Shown here: positions 11,901 through 25,755 of the stretch, piece by piece | How the letters are laid out: each line of letters starts with the position of its first letter | How positions within the stretch are numbered: the stretch's first letter is position 1 | NCBI GenBank assembly: GCA_964023205.1 | Contig: OZ026833.1 | Coordinates: 48,300,441 to 48,364,440 of the forward strand | Origin: Lutraria lutraria | Lineage: Eukaryota; Mollusca; Bivalvia; Venerida; Mactridae | Direction of reading: 5' to 3' | DNA length: 64,000 bases | Notes under the pieces: generated by a model | Told to the model about the DNA's origin: nothing | The model's input: the letters and a program-made list of their open reading frames with translations, nothing else | Databases searched by the model: none | Made by a program: the position numbers and the translations under genes

Positions 11901-14900
11901 TGTTTGACAGAAGAATGAAAATTATAGAAAATTTCCTCACCTGACTGATTTGGTTGATGCTTCAAGTTGACTACGTTTTAGTTCCTGAGATAAACTTCTT
12001 CTTTCACTTTCCATTTGTTTCTCACGAATTATATGTCGAGATAACTGAAACAAATAACAACCTCATAAATAATAAGACTAGATGACTGAAATAAGTAATA
12101 ACCTGATTAAACATTTCATCATTTCATCGAATTTAACGCCTTTGTCATCATTATTTCAGTTATATCACGACAGGCAGTTATCCTAACCAGCTTCCCTGGA
12201 CCTCATTTAGGCCTTAACCAGTACTAACTACAACTACATTCTATTTGCTAGCAACTACCAAGCTACCCCACATGATTCAGAGGTGGAGGACAATTTAACA
12301 TAGGATGCAATATGTTCAGTCAAATTTGTCACCAATGGTGTTAGCCTGGCCCAGGGTTCGAACTCACAACCAGTAGACCAATGCTCTAACCACTAAGTAA
12401 CTAAGTGGACAATTTCAGATGAAAATGTTTTTTTCTTAGACATATTTTACACAACAAACATCTTTTTAAATATTAATTTAATACACACAACATAATTATA
12501 CAATAAAAACATCCATGATTCATATTATTTTATGTCACATTAGTACATACACAAACACCTATGTTACATACCTGCTTTGAGGCGTCAGCTGCCCTATTTT
12601 CTGAATCTCTCATTCTTTGTTCCATTCTCTGAATTCCCTTGGTATAATCTTGTATCATCTTCTCAGCCTATGTAAACATATTTTTAACCTTTAACTCAAA
12701 AAGCTAAAAGCATCAGTTACAATATATACCTCTTTCACTACAGCATCTCATTCATGCCAGATTAAATAAAAATCATGTTACCCAGTACAGGACTGATTCA
12801 TGGAAAACCACTAATTATACATTAGTATGTATCTAAAGTGGAAGATCCATGACTGTATCAGTCAATTAAATTGAGAGTATCAAAATGAATACATCTCAAA
12901 ATCCACTTTCCATCTGACTACAGTGTACAGAAAATAGACATGAGTGTGTTTGAACAAGATAATTAACATAATAGATAACAATCATCAAAGGGAAGTAAGA
13001 ATCAAGAGTAAACCTGGATTGTCTTTTCCTGACTGTCCTTCAATAATTTTGTTACTTCATGATTTCTTTTTTTCAGCTGAGTCATCTCAGATCTTAAATC
13101 AGTAACCTTGGCTTCATACTTCTGAGCAATGCTAGTACACTCTTCCTTCCATCTACAATATTAGTTCTAACTATCACTTAATTATATACAGTCAAACATG
13201 TGAACAAAGGCCCTTGGGAAAGACAAAATATGGCCTTTACAGACAGGTGGTCTTTATTTGGAGGTTGTTTTGTTAACAGAATTATCCTTCTTTATCTTCA
13301 ATCCTTTATTCATATGCAATCTTTAAGCATCATTGACAACTTACAGGGCTATGGATAAAAAAGCAGGGTTTTCATTATAAGTCAAAAGAAAAATGGTCAA
13401 AATTTAATATGACCCTTGGCTGTTTATAATTTCAGGAGTCAGCAAAATAAATTGACCCTTTGGTACAAATTCTCAAGAGCCAGAATCCTTATTTTACTTA
13501 TTTCAAGAATCAAATGAAAGCCCCGATAGAAAGAAAATACAGTTTACCTGGCACACATTCTTTGTTGTCCATTCAACAGTTTGCGTAGTTCTGACATGGA
13601 ATGTCTATTCACATCTTCAGTGGATTGTAACTTTACTTCATATTCTCTTAGTTTCATATTGTTCTCTAGTTCATAAATAGTAATCTGAAAGAAAATGTCA
13701 AATGTAGAGTGTTCTATATTCATTCTAACATACCTAATTTATATGGATAAATTATACATACTCCGATCTGAATTATCAACAGTGAAAACAAACCTTTGAA
13801 CATAACCAGAGATTGAAATCAAAGCAATTTCTACCAAAACCAGCCCTTTTGTTGGGTTTTTGTAAAACTACAAGTCCTGTAAACCACTATAATATAGAGA
13901 ATACAAGGTTGGTGCCAGAGATGGAGAAGGTTTATCCGGAGAGTGAGAAACATCTTAGCTAGCTTAACTCCTGTGAAAATGTTTGGATTTTAATGAAATC
14001 ATACTTGACCTGCATCTTATTATTATACACCTTCATGTAAAATAGTATACAGCGCAAACTATCATTTTACAGGACAAACTACTAGTTTACCTCCTTCTGG
14101 TACTTCCTCTGAGCAGCTTCCTTCTCTTGTTGGGCAGCTTGTAATCTTTTCTTCATGTCATCAATTTCATCAAGTAATCTGATTCTTTCATCATTATTAG
14201 TCTCAAACTCTTGTTGTAATGAAGACATTCTCTCACGGTAATTGTTTAATTGACTGTCTAACTGATCCTTAACCTGTTGACCACTGGAAAACATAAATAA
14301 CATAAACAATAAACTAGAAATGTGTCGGAGGACACGAATGTCCCCACTGAGCGTTATATCAAAAAGGGGCCATAACTTTTGTGAAAATGTTTGGATTTTG
14401 ACAGAAATTGAACTTGATCTAAAGTTTAATAGTATACACCATCATGTTATATGAAACCAATCCATGAAATATTTCTTGAGTAATCGCTCAGAAACCAAAC
14501 TTTGAACAGACAGGGCTAACACTATATGTACTTCCACCATATCAAATGGTGGGAACATTAAAATCCCGTATTAAACTCACTTAGCTTCCTCCATTTTCAG
14601 TTTATGTTGTAAAGATTCCACTAGAAGGTTGGCATCATCTCTGGCTCTCTCAGCATTGATCGCTCGTTGATTCATGATCTCTATACTTCCTTGTTCTTTA
14701 TTCATTTGTTTCACACCTTCTTTATGAACCTGATAAAATAAGATCTTCAATGTTATAAGCGAATTGAGTATGTTGTAAAATCAAATACACTGCAACCTCT
14801 CCAAAGCAACACCCTTTGGGAGTAGCAAAGTTATGTTGTTGTTGAGAGGTTGTTGCTCTAGAGAGGTTAAATTAAAAGTTAAAATGTGCAGTGGGAATAA

Positions 14901-17900
14901 TCATACTGTTGTTGAAATGAAGTTGTTGCTCAAGACAGGGCCACTCTGGAGAGGTTATACTGTGTAACAAGTATACAAAAACATGAAGTAGATTGCTGAG
15001 CAGCTTTTTAACAGACAACAATAAAGAACATAACCTCCTCACCTCATTCATTACAAACATTGAATTCATAAAATCAGAAAATTGTTCATAGAGAATTTAC
15101 AAACAAAATGCATTTTATACTGTCAACAAAATCAATTAAAGTGTATAAAATGTATACACATGAAATGTATTACTTTTTGGAAAATGTGTCAATCAACAGA
15201 ATCCTGCAGCATATCCAATTTTTATCACAACTGCAATCAACAGAGTTATACAACCTGCGGAACTATTTTTTAATGCGAATATATAAAGAAATGGTCACGT
15301 GAATGTAAGCAGAAAACTGGCTGTATCACTTTAGAAGCTTTCTCTTCACTTCCTCTTCTAAAAAGGGAGACAAGTATTCGACCCTGCAAAGCAACCTGGC
15401 TACAACAACATTTTCACATAAATAATTAAATCTGTCATACAAGGACTTACACTTTCTAATTCAGCTTCTGCCATTCTCTTGTCTCTAACAGCTTTCTGTA
15501 AGGCATCTTGTTTCTCAGAATTATCCATTTCTAAAGCATGAACTTCTTCTGTTAACTTCTGTATTCTATCATTACACTGAGCTCGAACCTGATCAACCTA
15601 TAGCAAATAATGAAGAAATAGATATATACAGTCAAACCTGTGAACAAAGGCCACCCTTACAAAAGACATAATGTGACCTTTATTAAATTGTAGCCTTTAT
15701 TTAAAATCATTTTGTCTTTAACAATAAAAGACTGTACTTTAAAGAGTGGACTTTATTCACAAGGTGGCCTTCACTCAGAGGTGGCTGCTAACACAGGTCT
15801 TACTGTTTAAGTTCAAAATTCAAAATGAAATCCAAAGCTACGTTCTTCTTTATGGTAATTGGCAATCACCAAACCACCTCTGAACTCTTGAGGTAGGATA
15901 TTCAACTTACTATGTGAAAAACATGACAGTTCTCGCAAGTAAACCAGAAACACCAAGGCGGTCAATCATTTTATTCAAATTCTAAAAATAGCATTTTCTT
16001 ATTTAACTCTGAATGTTACATTCTGTGAACAATTCTTATAATCATAATCAATATATTTCTTACCTCTTGTCTAGTTCTAGCACCTGCTTCATTTATTAAT
16101 TTGTTGATGACTTCCTTTAATTGTTCTAAATCTTCTTCCTTTTGTTGTACGGCTGCATCAGCCTGAATGTAATCAATTATTTATCTTTATAATCTACAGT
16201 AACATATTGAAGGGAACAGAATTTAAAATTGCCTCACCATTTTCAATAGAGTTGTAATTTGTATATATAATGTTCAAAATTCATTTCCCACATAAGTCCA
16301 GTATTTATCCAATTCCCAGAGTTTCAAAAAATTAAATATAAAATGGAATACAATTTTCCCAAACAATACAGTCTTAAAGCTTTGTTTAACAACTTATTTC
16401 CTGTGGTAATATGATAAAGTTACCTGTTCTTTTTCTAATGCAGCAGTTTCTACCATCTGTACAGCTTCTCTCATCTGAGCAACAGCTTCCATCTCTCTGT
16501 TTGCAACTTCAGTGCTACAATAATTTGTATACATTATGAAATATAACAAAACACTCAGTGAAACAGAAATTTAAACAAATGGTACTTAGTGAAGGTTTGC
16601 AACAAACTGAAGAAATATACCGCAGTATTACAAAATGCTGCCATATAAAACAGAAAAATAGTTGAAAAATGTGTTAAACCCAAATAAATAAATTATTACT
16701 AAACGGTGATCATTAGACATAGATATTACCTGAACAATACATGTATGACTAAATATCTCAGACGCCCATTTAACAACAAATATATTAATGATAGAGTAAC
16801 AGTTTTCTTGACTTGGTTCACAAAAATCTAACATCAACGTACCTTCGTTTTTGCATCTCTGTAATTCTAACTTCTAAAGCTTGTTTTTCTCGTCTCACCT
16901 CGTCAACTTCTGATTCAAGACTTGAAATCCTATGATAACACATGAAATAAATCATAAACAAATCCTTCATTAAATAATTACCTTAAGAGCAAACACAATT
17001 ACAGAAAACCTAACTCGAAATTCTACAACAAAGAACATTTTGGGTTTACTAGACATTTTTTTATCAGATGGCTAAAGATTAGTATACCAACTTCTAGTTT
17101 GTTATAGTGAATAGTTAGTAGTGAATTTTTGTTCTTTGCAAGTTTAGTCAACATTTAATTCCTTCCACATGAAATACCTTTCTAATCGTTAAAAACGTCC
17201 ATACACAGAAACTAGAAATGCTCAAATTTATGTGAGAGACATTCAACATGTGGCTAGATAAACAAAATAATGAAAGAAAAGAAAATGATTTGATGAACAG
17301 TCAGTACTATGACATACTACCAAACAAAATTTCATTTTTGCATGATTTTACCTTCGTTTTCCATCATCCATGATTCTCTTCAGTTCATTCACTTTAGTAT
17401 CTGTTATACCTTCCTTAAATATCACCTCAGCCACTTCTTGATCCTACATAAAATAAAACCACAATTTAAGTCCCAAATTCACATGGTAATATAATGTGTG
17501 ACTAGTTAAATCTCACGTTTTTTCTCAATTTACTCATCTCACTTTCATATTTTAATTCAATTTTTAATCTAAGTTAATTTAATTTAAGTTACTAAACTTA
17601 TTTTAATGCAGTCAAAAATAGCTTACAGAGATGTACAGTTGTACACACCATCACACCCATCTGACATAAGGTTAGCTATGTCGGGCAGGCCTTATTCTTG
17701 CTCAATTTCGGATATGAATCTCTGACCCTACTGATCAGGTATATAAATTAAAACCACTTTACCATAACAGTACAGTGATATGAATTATTATTTATGAAGC
17801 TCTGTAATAAAATCCTGTAAATGTATTCACTTCAAACAAGCATAAAGTGTTTAAGAAACAACATGAGAGCCACGAGTAGTGCCAACACTTGTCTGTTCTT

Positions 17901-20900
17901 CGCCTCAGTGAGATCTATCCACCTATGAAGTTTCGTGTTGCCGAACCCAAATATGGCATAAAAAAAGTCTGAAGTATATATTTAAGTTGCTTACACTCTG
18001 CATTTCAGGTACAAGCACTATCACCGTCACAAATAAGTAATCTATTGATTAAGATAAACAATCCACACATAAAATCTGATGTGGTATAATGTGAACCACT
18101 TACCTTCCAGTTTAACTGCTGCTCGAATTCTTTGTTTGTTCTTCTTAAATCTTTGACTTGTAAATTAGCAGTCTCCAGTTCCTGTCTGGTTTGTCTAGAA
18201 TTAAAGCAATAATTTAATATTACAATCTGATCTTCAAAAGCTAAGAAAATATAGGAAATTATTAATACCTTATTTTGTTTCTATCTTGTTAACTTTGAAA
18301 CAGTTCTTTTCACATATATTTATCACTCCCATGTACTGCTTCTTGGATCACAAACCAGTACTTTATGTTGAAACTGTTAGAATGTGACTTAAATCCACCA
18401 CAGAATGGCTCAAACAGACAACCGAACTACTTCTACACAAAGGAATTCTACACATGATCTAATGACAGAAATTAAGTCACTAACATTGAAAAGTTTTAAG
18501 CCATATTATACCAAATGAGTATTTACCACAAGAAGTGAATTACATTGTACCTTAACTCAATTTGTACTTGTTCTAATTCTCTGTTTAGTAGATTCACTGT
18601 CTCAAAATATTCAGATTGCATCTGTAAATAAAATATTGATTACACATTAATGATTATTCATTTAACTTAACCCGTAATCAGCTGAATTTCCTAAATGGAC
18701 TTATCCAACTTCTATTTTGAAACAGTCCATTATCAATTTAAGGGATGTCACATAACACATAATTCATTTGATTTAACCTGCTGAGTTTCCTAAATGGACT
18801 TATCCAACTTCTACTTTGAAACAGTCCATTATCAATTTAAGGGATGTTCATTACATACAATTAACCTGATGTAAGATCACATCATACACTATTTAGAAAA
18901 CATAACGGGAAGAGCTGCACCTAAGTTTTTAGAACGTGTGGCACAACCCCTTAGCTAAAATTGTTTATATTTATTCTATGTAATGTTATATGAATGTTGA
19001 AGCAATAAAATATGTTTAAACTAAACTAGAAAACATATTTTTACCATCAATATAAAAACTGACACAAATTTATGAGATGTTGAATAATGAGGTTGGAAAT
19101 AATTGAAAACAAAGTGATGAAAAAAGTATGATATCAAACTTATAAACGAAGACTGTTATACTTATAACATTTATAAGTCTGATTGTACATGTGCCCTTCT
19201 TACTGTTTTTAAGCATTTGTGTAACATAACCATGACAACAATAGAAGACGTAGAGATATAGAACATGATGTTACCTGTTGAGCCTGATGTTCTATCACAC
19301 CCCATTGATGACTGTTCTTTTCTTCCTAAAATCATGGATATAAGTAACTGATCATGCTTTTAAACAGTTTCAATGCTATTGTCATCTACTGTTTTAATAA
19401 CATATAAAAAGTTACAAGCATAGCAATATCCACTTATATGTATGATGAAATAATGCTTTAACATTTACAAAAATACATTTCTATCAATTTAAATATATGG
19501 TTTGTATTCATGGTAAACACTGGTAACTTGCATATTAGTATGGCCACATACAAAAAAATAATTATTTCTAATTCAGCACACTGTTCATTAAAACAATTAC
19601 CTATTTAAGTTTATACAATATGTATCAATGAGATATTAAATTCATTTATGCTTTGAAATGGAACAGTCAATTGTGACAATGAACAAAGAAGCCTCTGAAT
19701 AATACAGCCATGTTAAATAACATTGTTTTTTATTCTAAATGATAACTTCGGCATGACCTTAATTCAGTATCTGTCATCAAGACTAGATTTATTGAAAATG
19801 TTATCATAAATTATAAAATAAACCTGAAGTTGATGTTGTAGTCTGTCCATCTCTTGTTCAGCTTCATGCCATCTTTCTACAGCAGCCTCTTTCTCCTGCA
19901 ATGGGAGTTAAATGAAATGTTCATCGAGAGATACATATTTTTACTCCTTTTATTAACTACAAGTAATAAATACAACAATATACCTATACCCAGTCTCCTT
20001 AATACATGGATGTACACGTGTATGGTCCTTCTAAACAGAAAATCTTATTCACTAATATTATCATTAGCCATAATGGAGCTTTATAAAATAGAGAGCATCT
20101 AATGCAACTTTATGCAATAGGCACATAACATCATCAAAATGAACATTGAATAATATGTTTAACTTCCTAAAATCAGATTTTGTACATATTTTGATTTTAA
20201 ATGTTTAAAACATCATCTTACAAACCTGTACAGCTGTATCTATCTGTAGTTGTAAATTCTGTAAAATCTGCTCATCTCCACCTAAGTTCTCCATATCAAC
20301 AGTTCCGTTGCTAGGCAACTGAGAATTTAATACTTCTTTCAATTTTTCAGACAATCTGAAAGTACAGGTAAATACAGTATTGTAACACATTGAGTATAGA
20401 TTACAAACATTACAATCAGGATATTTTTTTCTTAGCACTTTATTTTGTTACAAAAAGTAATGTTTAAGGATTTATATGCATCATGTTTCATGATAAAACA
20501 TTCAATTTTACAAATTTACAAATTAGACTTCAGGTGCAGATCTTCAACATGAGAAAAAGAATCAGAAATATCATTATATACCAAAATAGAAAATTGTCTA
20601 TTCTATTTACTAAACTTTAAGAAGCCTTCTCAAGAAGATCAATTAATCTGAACACTTATGATTTTGAACAGCAATGTGTAAAAGTCAGTTATTTCTTACA
20701 CTACACTACATCAATCAAATACAATACTTATAAATGGTACCTCTCATTTTCTTGAACAAGTCTTGAAACTTCAGGTCTCAGGCTTTTTACTTCATTCTGG
20801 AATCAAATGGTGAAACTATGATATCATTTATACAAGACACAACTTATACATACATACATCACTGTTCATAGAATCACAGTAAAAAAAGAAAACCTATCAT

Positions 20901-23900
20901 ACCATCATCAATTTTTCTTATAAAAATGTAGCATTATATAAATAAGTAATGTCATAAAATTTTGGTTTTAAATAGATAACTGATAAAGAGCAAATATAGC
21001 CAGAGACAGTAACATGAATATTCAAAACCAGACAACACAAATACATAGATAAAACACACAGATCTATAAAACATTACCTCATATTCATGGATCAGCAGAT
21101 TCAACTCTTTTATTTGACCATCATATTCAGCCATCAAAGGGGACAGAAGCCTTCAATAAAAATAGTTTAATCTGCATTGTAATAATCATTCTAAAGCAAT
21201 ATTTATATTATCTTTAAACAGTATCATCAACAACTTTCATACCAAAACAAGACAATGCTCTTGAAATAAAATCTGTAGTCAATGAACATTTTCAACCCTT
21301 ACTTCCTATCAATTGAAATAATTAATCTCAAATCATACACAGACTGCAGAAGGGTTTTCTTTATTACATAGCTGTAGCCTGTCAAGGGCACCTTTCCCTC
21401 TGACAATTTCTTTGAAATCATGCCACTTTCCCCAAATTTCCAGTTCACTCCTTCAAAATGTATTCCCTAAATTACTTTCAGGCAAGAATTTTCCCCAAAA
21501 GAGGTTTCAACCTGCTTTATATCATCCCAGTGTTAAGGGCTAGGATACCTTACCCGAAACATAAGAAAAAACCTGGATGTTTAAAATACATGTTTACCCT
21601 TTATCTGTAAGCCAAGGCGCTGGTGGTCCATTAGTAGGCAGAGAACCCTGAAACACACAAACAACTTCAGTAAATGTGAGGCAATAGTAATAAAGACTTG
21701 TCAAAGCATCTAAGTATGATTAAAAGTCAAGAAATCCTACACATTTTTTTATTAAATATTACAACAACTAGATATAACAGCAATCACATAATTATATACC
21801 AACAAGCAGTACAACAACAATTAAATTAAATAAATTAAGAACGATAAATGCTAGTGTTCAGTATTCTATCATAAGACCGATTTATATTTTCCATTAAACT
21901 ACAATGTATAAAGTGAATTTATCTATCAGTAAGATGAAATTGCATCTACTGGAATTCTCATTACAACATAGAAATTGTGGAATACATTATAGGCTTTTAT
22001 AGTACAATGAATTATTACTGGTCAACCAAGTTTTTTCCATTCTTTTTCTCAAAAATTACTAGTTTATGATATGGTGCAATAACATTTAATATTTTTAAAG
22101 AATATCTTCTTTCGGTGCAATAAGATGTTTACATTCAAGTAGGGCTTAAGAAAAAAAACATAAAATAAAAATTGACCAATTAGAAATGTGCTTGACCATG
22201 AAAGCAACAAAACTATACCTCAATATCATCTGGTAAATGCTGTTCTCTGTACTTGGACAGCTCATTACTCAGTCTTTGGACTAGAAACAAACATTAGAAT
22301 ATCATTGTTAGTGAACATCTAAGGCAGTTATTACATCGAGGGCTGAACGCGAAACTAGTGCAAGTGACATTTTTGACAAAAATCACTTTTTTCAATAATC
22401 AATTGTAAAAATACCTTATCCATCTACTGTATAAATATTTTCTTTGTGTTCCAATATTTCACAAAATAATTGCAAATTATAACAAATGATGTAAGTGAAA
22501 ATGTTCCCATTTTTAATTGCGAAACTAGCCTAAGTGACATTATAATGCACTTACACTTGTTTCACGTTTAACTTTTTTCATTTCGCTTCATATGGAAAAT
22601 GTTTTATTGATAAAAGTACAGTAAAGTTCTCCTAAAGTATTTATTAAAACAAAGTATTTGACTCAGTATAAGTCTAGGTAGCAATAGATTATGTTTTATT
22701 TCTAAAGATGGAGGATATAATAAATTAATTGTTCCTATAATTGATAAAATTGTATGATAGAAGATGTAATCATATATCATAGTTCCTTATTGAAAAAATT
22801 GTATGATGGAAGATACAATAATTTAACATTGTTCCGAATTGAATGTGTTGTATGATAGAAGATATAATTCTTTACATTGTTCCTAATTGATATTGTTGTA
22901 TGATAGAAGATATAACAATTTACATTGTCCCTTATTGATAATGTTGTATGATAGAGGATATAATAATTTAGAATTGTTTCTTATTGATAGTGTTGTATGG
23001 TTCCTTATTGATAGTGTTGTATGGTTCCTTATTGATAGTGTTGTATGGTTCCTTATTGATAGTATTGTATGATAAAAGATATAATAATTTACATTGTTCT
23101 TAACTGATAGTGTTGTATGATAAAAGATATGATACTTTACATTGCTCCTAATTGAAATTGTTGTATGATAGAGGATATAATAATTTACATTGTTCCTAAT
23201 TGATAGTGTTGTATGATAGATAGAGGATATAATAATTTAGAATTGTTCCTTATTGATAGAGGATATAATAATTTAGAATTGTTCCTTATTGATAGAGGAT
23301 ATAATAATTTTGAATTGTTCCTTATTGATAGTGTTGTATGATAGAGGATATAATAATTTAGAATAGTTTCTTATTGATAGTGTTGTATGATAGAGGATAT
23401 AATAATTTAGAATAGTTTCTTATTGATAGTGTTGTATGATAGAGGATATAATAATTTAGAATAGTTTCTTATTGATAGTGTTGTATGATAGAGGATATAA
23501 TAATTTAGAATAGTTCCTTATTGATAGTGTTGTATGATAGAAGAGATAATAATTTAGAACTGTTCTTTATTGATAGTTTGGTATGATAGAGTATATGATA
23601 ATTTAGAAATATTCTTTATTGACTGTTTGGTATGATAGAGTATATGATAATTTAACATTGTTTCTTATTGAAAGTGTTGTATGATGGAAGTTATATATTT
23701 GTTTCACCTTGTTCCGTATTCATTTGATAGTGTTGTATAATGGAGGTCATATTCATTTATCCAAGTTCCTTATTGATAGTGTCCAACTCATGGTTTTAGT
23801 TATTCCAAGTTTGTCAAAATTCAATACTGATTAGTCTGCCAAACATCAAAGTCTTACAAAAAACTTTGCAGAATGACTTTTTCTTCTTTTTTCCATGCTT

Positions 23901-25755
23901 TTTTTCCAAAAGAACAACAACAAGATTAACATGTCATTAAGAGACACAATATATTCATCTCTACATCAATAACAGGTTCACAGCGCATGAGCAAACAGTG
24001 AGTGATCATGAAACACTGACAGTACTAGAGCAACTTGTACCTATCATTGTAAATCCTGTTTGTGTAAAAGAAGATGCAATAATAGGAACAACAAATAAGA
24101 TAAAGATTATTTCAATATTTAGTCCTATTTGAAAGTTAATCATTATCATAGTCTTAAAAAATATCCTTTATTTTTTGGAGTAGAGTATGTAACTAACATT
24201 TAAAAATTTTAATATGTCAGTTTCTTAAACGCGAAAACAGTGTAAGTGACATTACATGCAAATATTTGATATTATTTTAAAAAAAGCTATGAAGAACCAA
24301 ATGTATATGAATAAACCTATAAGTAATGGAAACTGTGATTATGAATGACTGCACATACACACTTTTCGCATTTAATTTTTTGTATAATTTTCTTGTTTTT
24401 TAAGTGTGAAACTGTACTAAGTGACGTATATACTAGTATCTTTTTTTATGGTGGTGTAATTTTAAGTTCTGAAATATGTGGATGTGAAGAAAGCAATTGT
24501 TCACATAAATTCAAAATAGAAGTAATTTTTATAAGGTAACAATGAAAATGGAAAGTTTTTTCCTTCTCCTGAACAATTACTGAAAATACACATGCACTAG
24601 TTTCGCTTTCAACCCTCGACATGTCATCCACTAATGACAATCTTCACAAACGTATGACAGAAATTGACTGTCTAACAAAGATTCACACCAACACATGTGT
24701 ACCTCATGGGTTCAATAAGGTAAAATTAACATGAGTAGTAGAACTTCACACTTTACATATTAAAAATAATGTAAAAAAATTAATTCATCATCAGTATAAT
24801 CGCCTCATTCTTCGAATGCAAGTCAAGGCGGCACATTTCCATGACGGACCAAGCCAAGACTTCCAATCCAAGACGGTCCAATTTAATTGTATAGAGTAAA
24901 ATGAACAAATGTATTGTAAAGATATATCAAGGACTTATATACATACATAGATTCGCAACTTCCATATTAACAGTCAAAAGTAATCAAATCCCGCAGTAAT
25001 AACATGTGAATCAACGGGATTTCATGCTCTTGTTTACAAAAGCGAAAATACGAAAATATCTGTGATGATCCGATTTTAATAACACGAAATTTCAGTGTTA
25101 TTCCGAATGTTTAATCTCGGAGACGAAATGATTATAATAGATGTCCGCCATCTTGGAATTTAAAATGTTCGACTAATGACTTTTTCAATGCTTAGACTTT
25201 GTGGATTATAAATGTACCATTTCCCTTGCCCAATCGCCAGAGTTTTTTTAGTATAATCAAGTTCTTAAAAACTCGATTACAGCTGTCGGACATTGCCAAG
25301 CAAATAGCAATGCATTGTGGGATCATCTAACGATATTGTTTAAGCTATTTTTAGCAGTTGCGAATCCATGTATGTATATAAGTCCTTGGATATATCATGA
25401 ATACTAATTCCTCAGTCCCAGAAAGTATTCAAATTCAAATTAGTGATGAGTAATTTAGCAAAGGAGCTATGAAAGTTCTCTGATAATTGATACATCAAAA
25501 TTTATAGCAAACAATGTTCAGCCCTTTTTTTACTGTTAAGTGTTATGAGAAACAGGTATCAGGTCCCTTTATATACTTTTTTACTTTGGGGAACTGGGGA
25601 GAACACACTAAATACAAACGCATTTGCAGAGAAATATTTTCTATTAGTATTAGCTGCTTCTCCATCATTAGCATCAAGACTAGACTCGTTGTATTTAACA
25701 TTCTAATGAAAATATTACCTTGGTCCTTCAAAAATAGCATTTCCTCTGATGCCAT
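8930..25755 (-). CDS. SCLT1: Sodium channel and clathrin linker 1, complete (22 exons, 711 aa)
   Basis: Exons in coding order: 25719-25755, 22219-22280, 21598-21647, 21078-21150, 20741-20796, 20226-20355, 19824-19895, 19275-19325, 18551-18621, 18104-18194, 17352-17443, 16843-16929, 16424-16514, 16064-16162, 15451-15597, 14581-14729, 14091-14283, 13548-13684, 13014-13152, 12572-12667, 11941-12044, 8930-9038. They have GT/AG borders, matching phases and a TGA stop, and total 2136 nt; human SCLT1 is 688 aa. Recalled matches: N-terminus MASEEMLFLKDQ; PLMAEYDGQIKELN near residue 60; CNDRIQKLTEEVHALE; and SMSELRKLLNGQQ...RWKEE. The protein is almost all coiled coil, without membrane segments. In vertebrates SCLT1 sits on centriolar distal appendages, is needed for ciliogenesis, and was first described as linking clathrin to Nav1.8. 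The conserved role here is inferred. Introns are loaded with MITEs. Confidence 0.93.
9045..9420. repeat. Degenerate CATAAATCATA-rich repeat
   Basis: Irregular repetition of CATAAATCATACATAAA-like words in the last intron of SCLT1. No fixed period; probably an old minisatellite. Confidence 0.5.
10903..11083. mobile_element. MITE family B copy
   Basis: It runs from CTGTCAAACC to CACAGGTTTCACTGTA and contains repeated GAATAAAGGCCA / CCTTTGTTCACAGG words. It lies in the last SCLT1 intron. Confidence 0.6.
11756..11911. mobile_element. MITE family B copy
   Basis: It shares AACAAAATGACCTCTAAGTA and CTTTCCCAAGGGTAGCC with the copy 0.7 kb away. The termini are worn (CTGTGTTAGC... / ...TGTTTGACAG). 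Confidence 0.55.
12125..12408 (-). mobile_element. tRNA-headed SINE copy
   Basis: The body matches the 6.1 kb SINE closely (CCTAACCAGCTTCCCTGG, GAGGTGGAGGACAATTTAAC). The head has decayed at 12.37-12.41 kb. It lies in an SCLT1 intron. Confidence 0.7.
13181..13280. mobile_element. MITE family B, left half
   Basis: It starts ACAGTCAAACATGTGAAC and continues AAAGGCCCTTGGGAAAGAC. The right terminus was not found. Confidence 0.5.
13900..14570. repeat. Dispersed repeat flanking SCLT1 exon 17
   Basis: GTGAAAATGTTTGGATTTT plus ...TATACACCNTCATGT occurs on both sides of the exon at 14091-14283 (near 13.97-14.04 and 14.38-14.45 kb). The right copy is longer and includes GGGGCCATAACTTTTGTG, a phrase I associate with a widespread bivalve repeat (memory only). 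Confidence 0.5.
14787..14964. mobile_element. MITE family A copy
   Basis: It runs from TACACTGCAACCTCTCCAAA to GGAGAGGTTATACTGTG and shares inner GTTGTTGAGAGGTTGTTGC. It lies in an SCLT1 intron. Confidence 0.72.
15627..15808. mobile_element. MITE family B, full copy
   Basis: It runs from ACAGTCAAACCTGTGAAC to ACACAGGTCTTACTGT, with near-mirror ends and repeated GGCCTTTATT words. This is the clearest copy in SCLT1. Confidence 0.7.
18681..18847 (+). repeat. Two direct copies of a 68-bp block
   Basis: The block beginning CTGAATTTCCTAAATGGAC and ending TTTAAGGGATG appears at about 18681-18748 and again at about 18779-18847, with few differences. It is intronic. Confidence 0.75.
19664..19762. 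mobile_element. MITE family B, worn fragment
   Basis: GAACAGTCAATTGTGACAAT followed by GAAGCCTCTGAATAATACAG resembles family B. This is the most diverged copy counted. Confidence 0.35.
22337..24618. mobile_element. Non-autonomous TIR transposon with minisatellite core
   Basis: Terminal inverted repeats of about 30 bp, differing at about three positions, lie at 22337-22366 and 24589-24618. They begin CGAGGGYTGAAMGCGAAACT and are flanked on both sides by ACAT, a likely 4-bp target duplication. Subterminal GCGAAACTAGNNTAAGTGACAT-like words recur inside (about 22.52, 24.23 and 24.40 kb). The middle is filled by the 49-bp tandem array. No open frame encodes a transposase. It lies in intron 1 of SCLT1. 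Confidence 0.8.
22700..23785 (+). repeat. 49-bp minisatellite with nested sub-arrays
   Basis: The unit starts TATTGATAGTGTTGTATGAT and continues AGAGGATATAATAATTTAGA, then ATTGTTCCT. There are about 20 units, degenerate at the left and most uniform around 23.3-23.5 kb. Two shorter units are embedded: a ~24-bp form at about 22.99-23.06 kb and a ~36-bp form at about 23.22-23.31 kb. Open frames here are repeat artefacts. Confidence 0.9.
24921..25396. mobile_element. 476-bp MITE with ~40-bp terminal inverted repeats
   Basis: The left end, starting GATATATCAAGGACTTATAT, is mirrored at 25356-25396 with about two mismatches over 40 bp. The interior has no coding frame. It lies in SCLT1 intron 1, about 300 bp beyond the larger minisatellite-bearing element. 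Confidence 0.8.

Noticed and set aside
22887..23072. Frame with repeated DSVVWFLI
   Set aside because: Produced by the short-unit part of the minisatellite, not a protein repeat.
22700..23785. CRISPR-like spaced repeats
   Set aside because: The units abut without unique spacers; this is a eukaryotic minisatellite.
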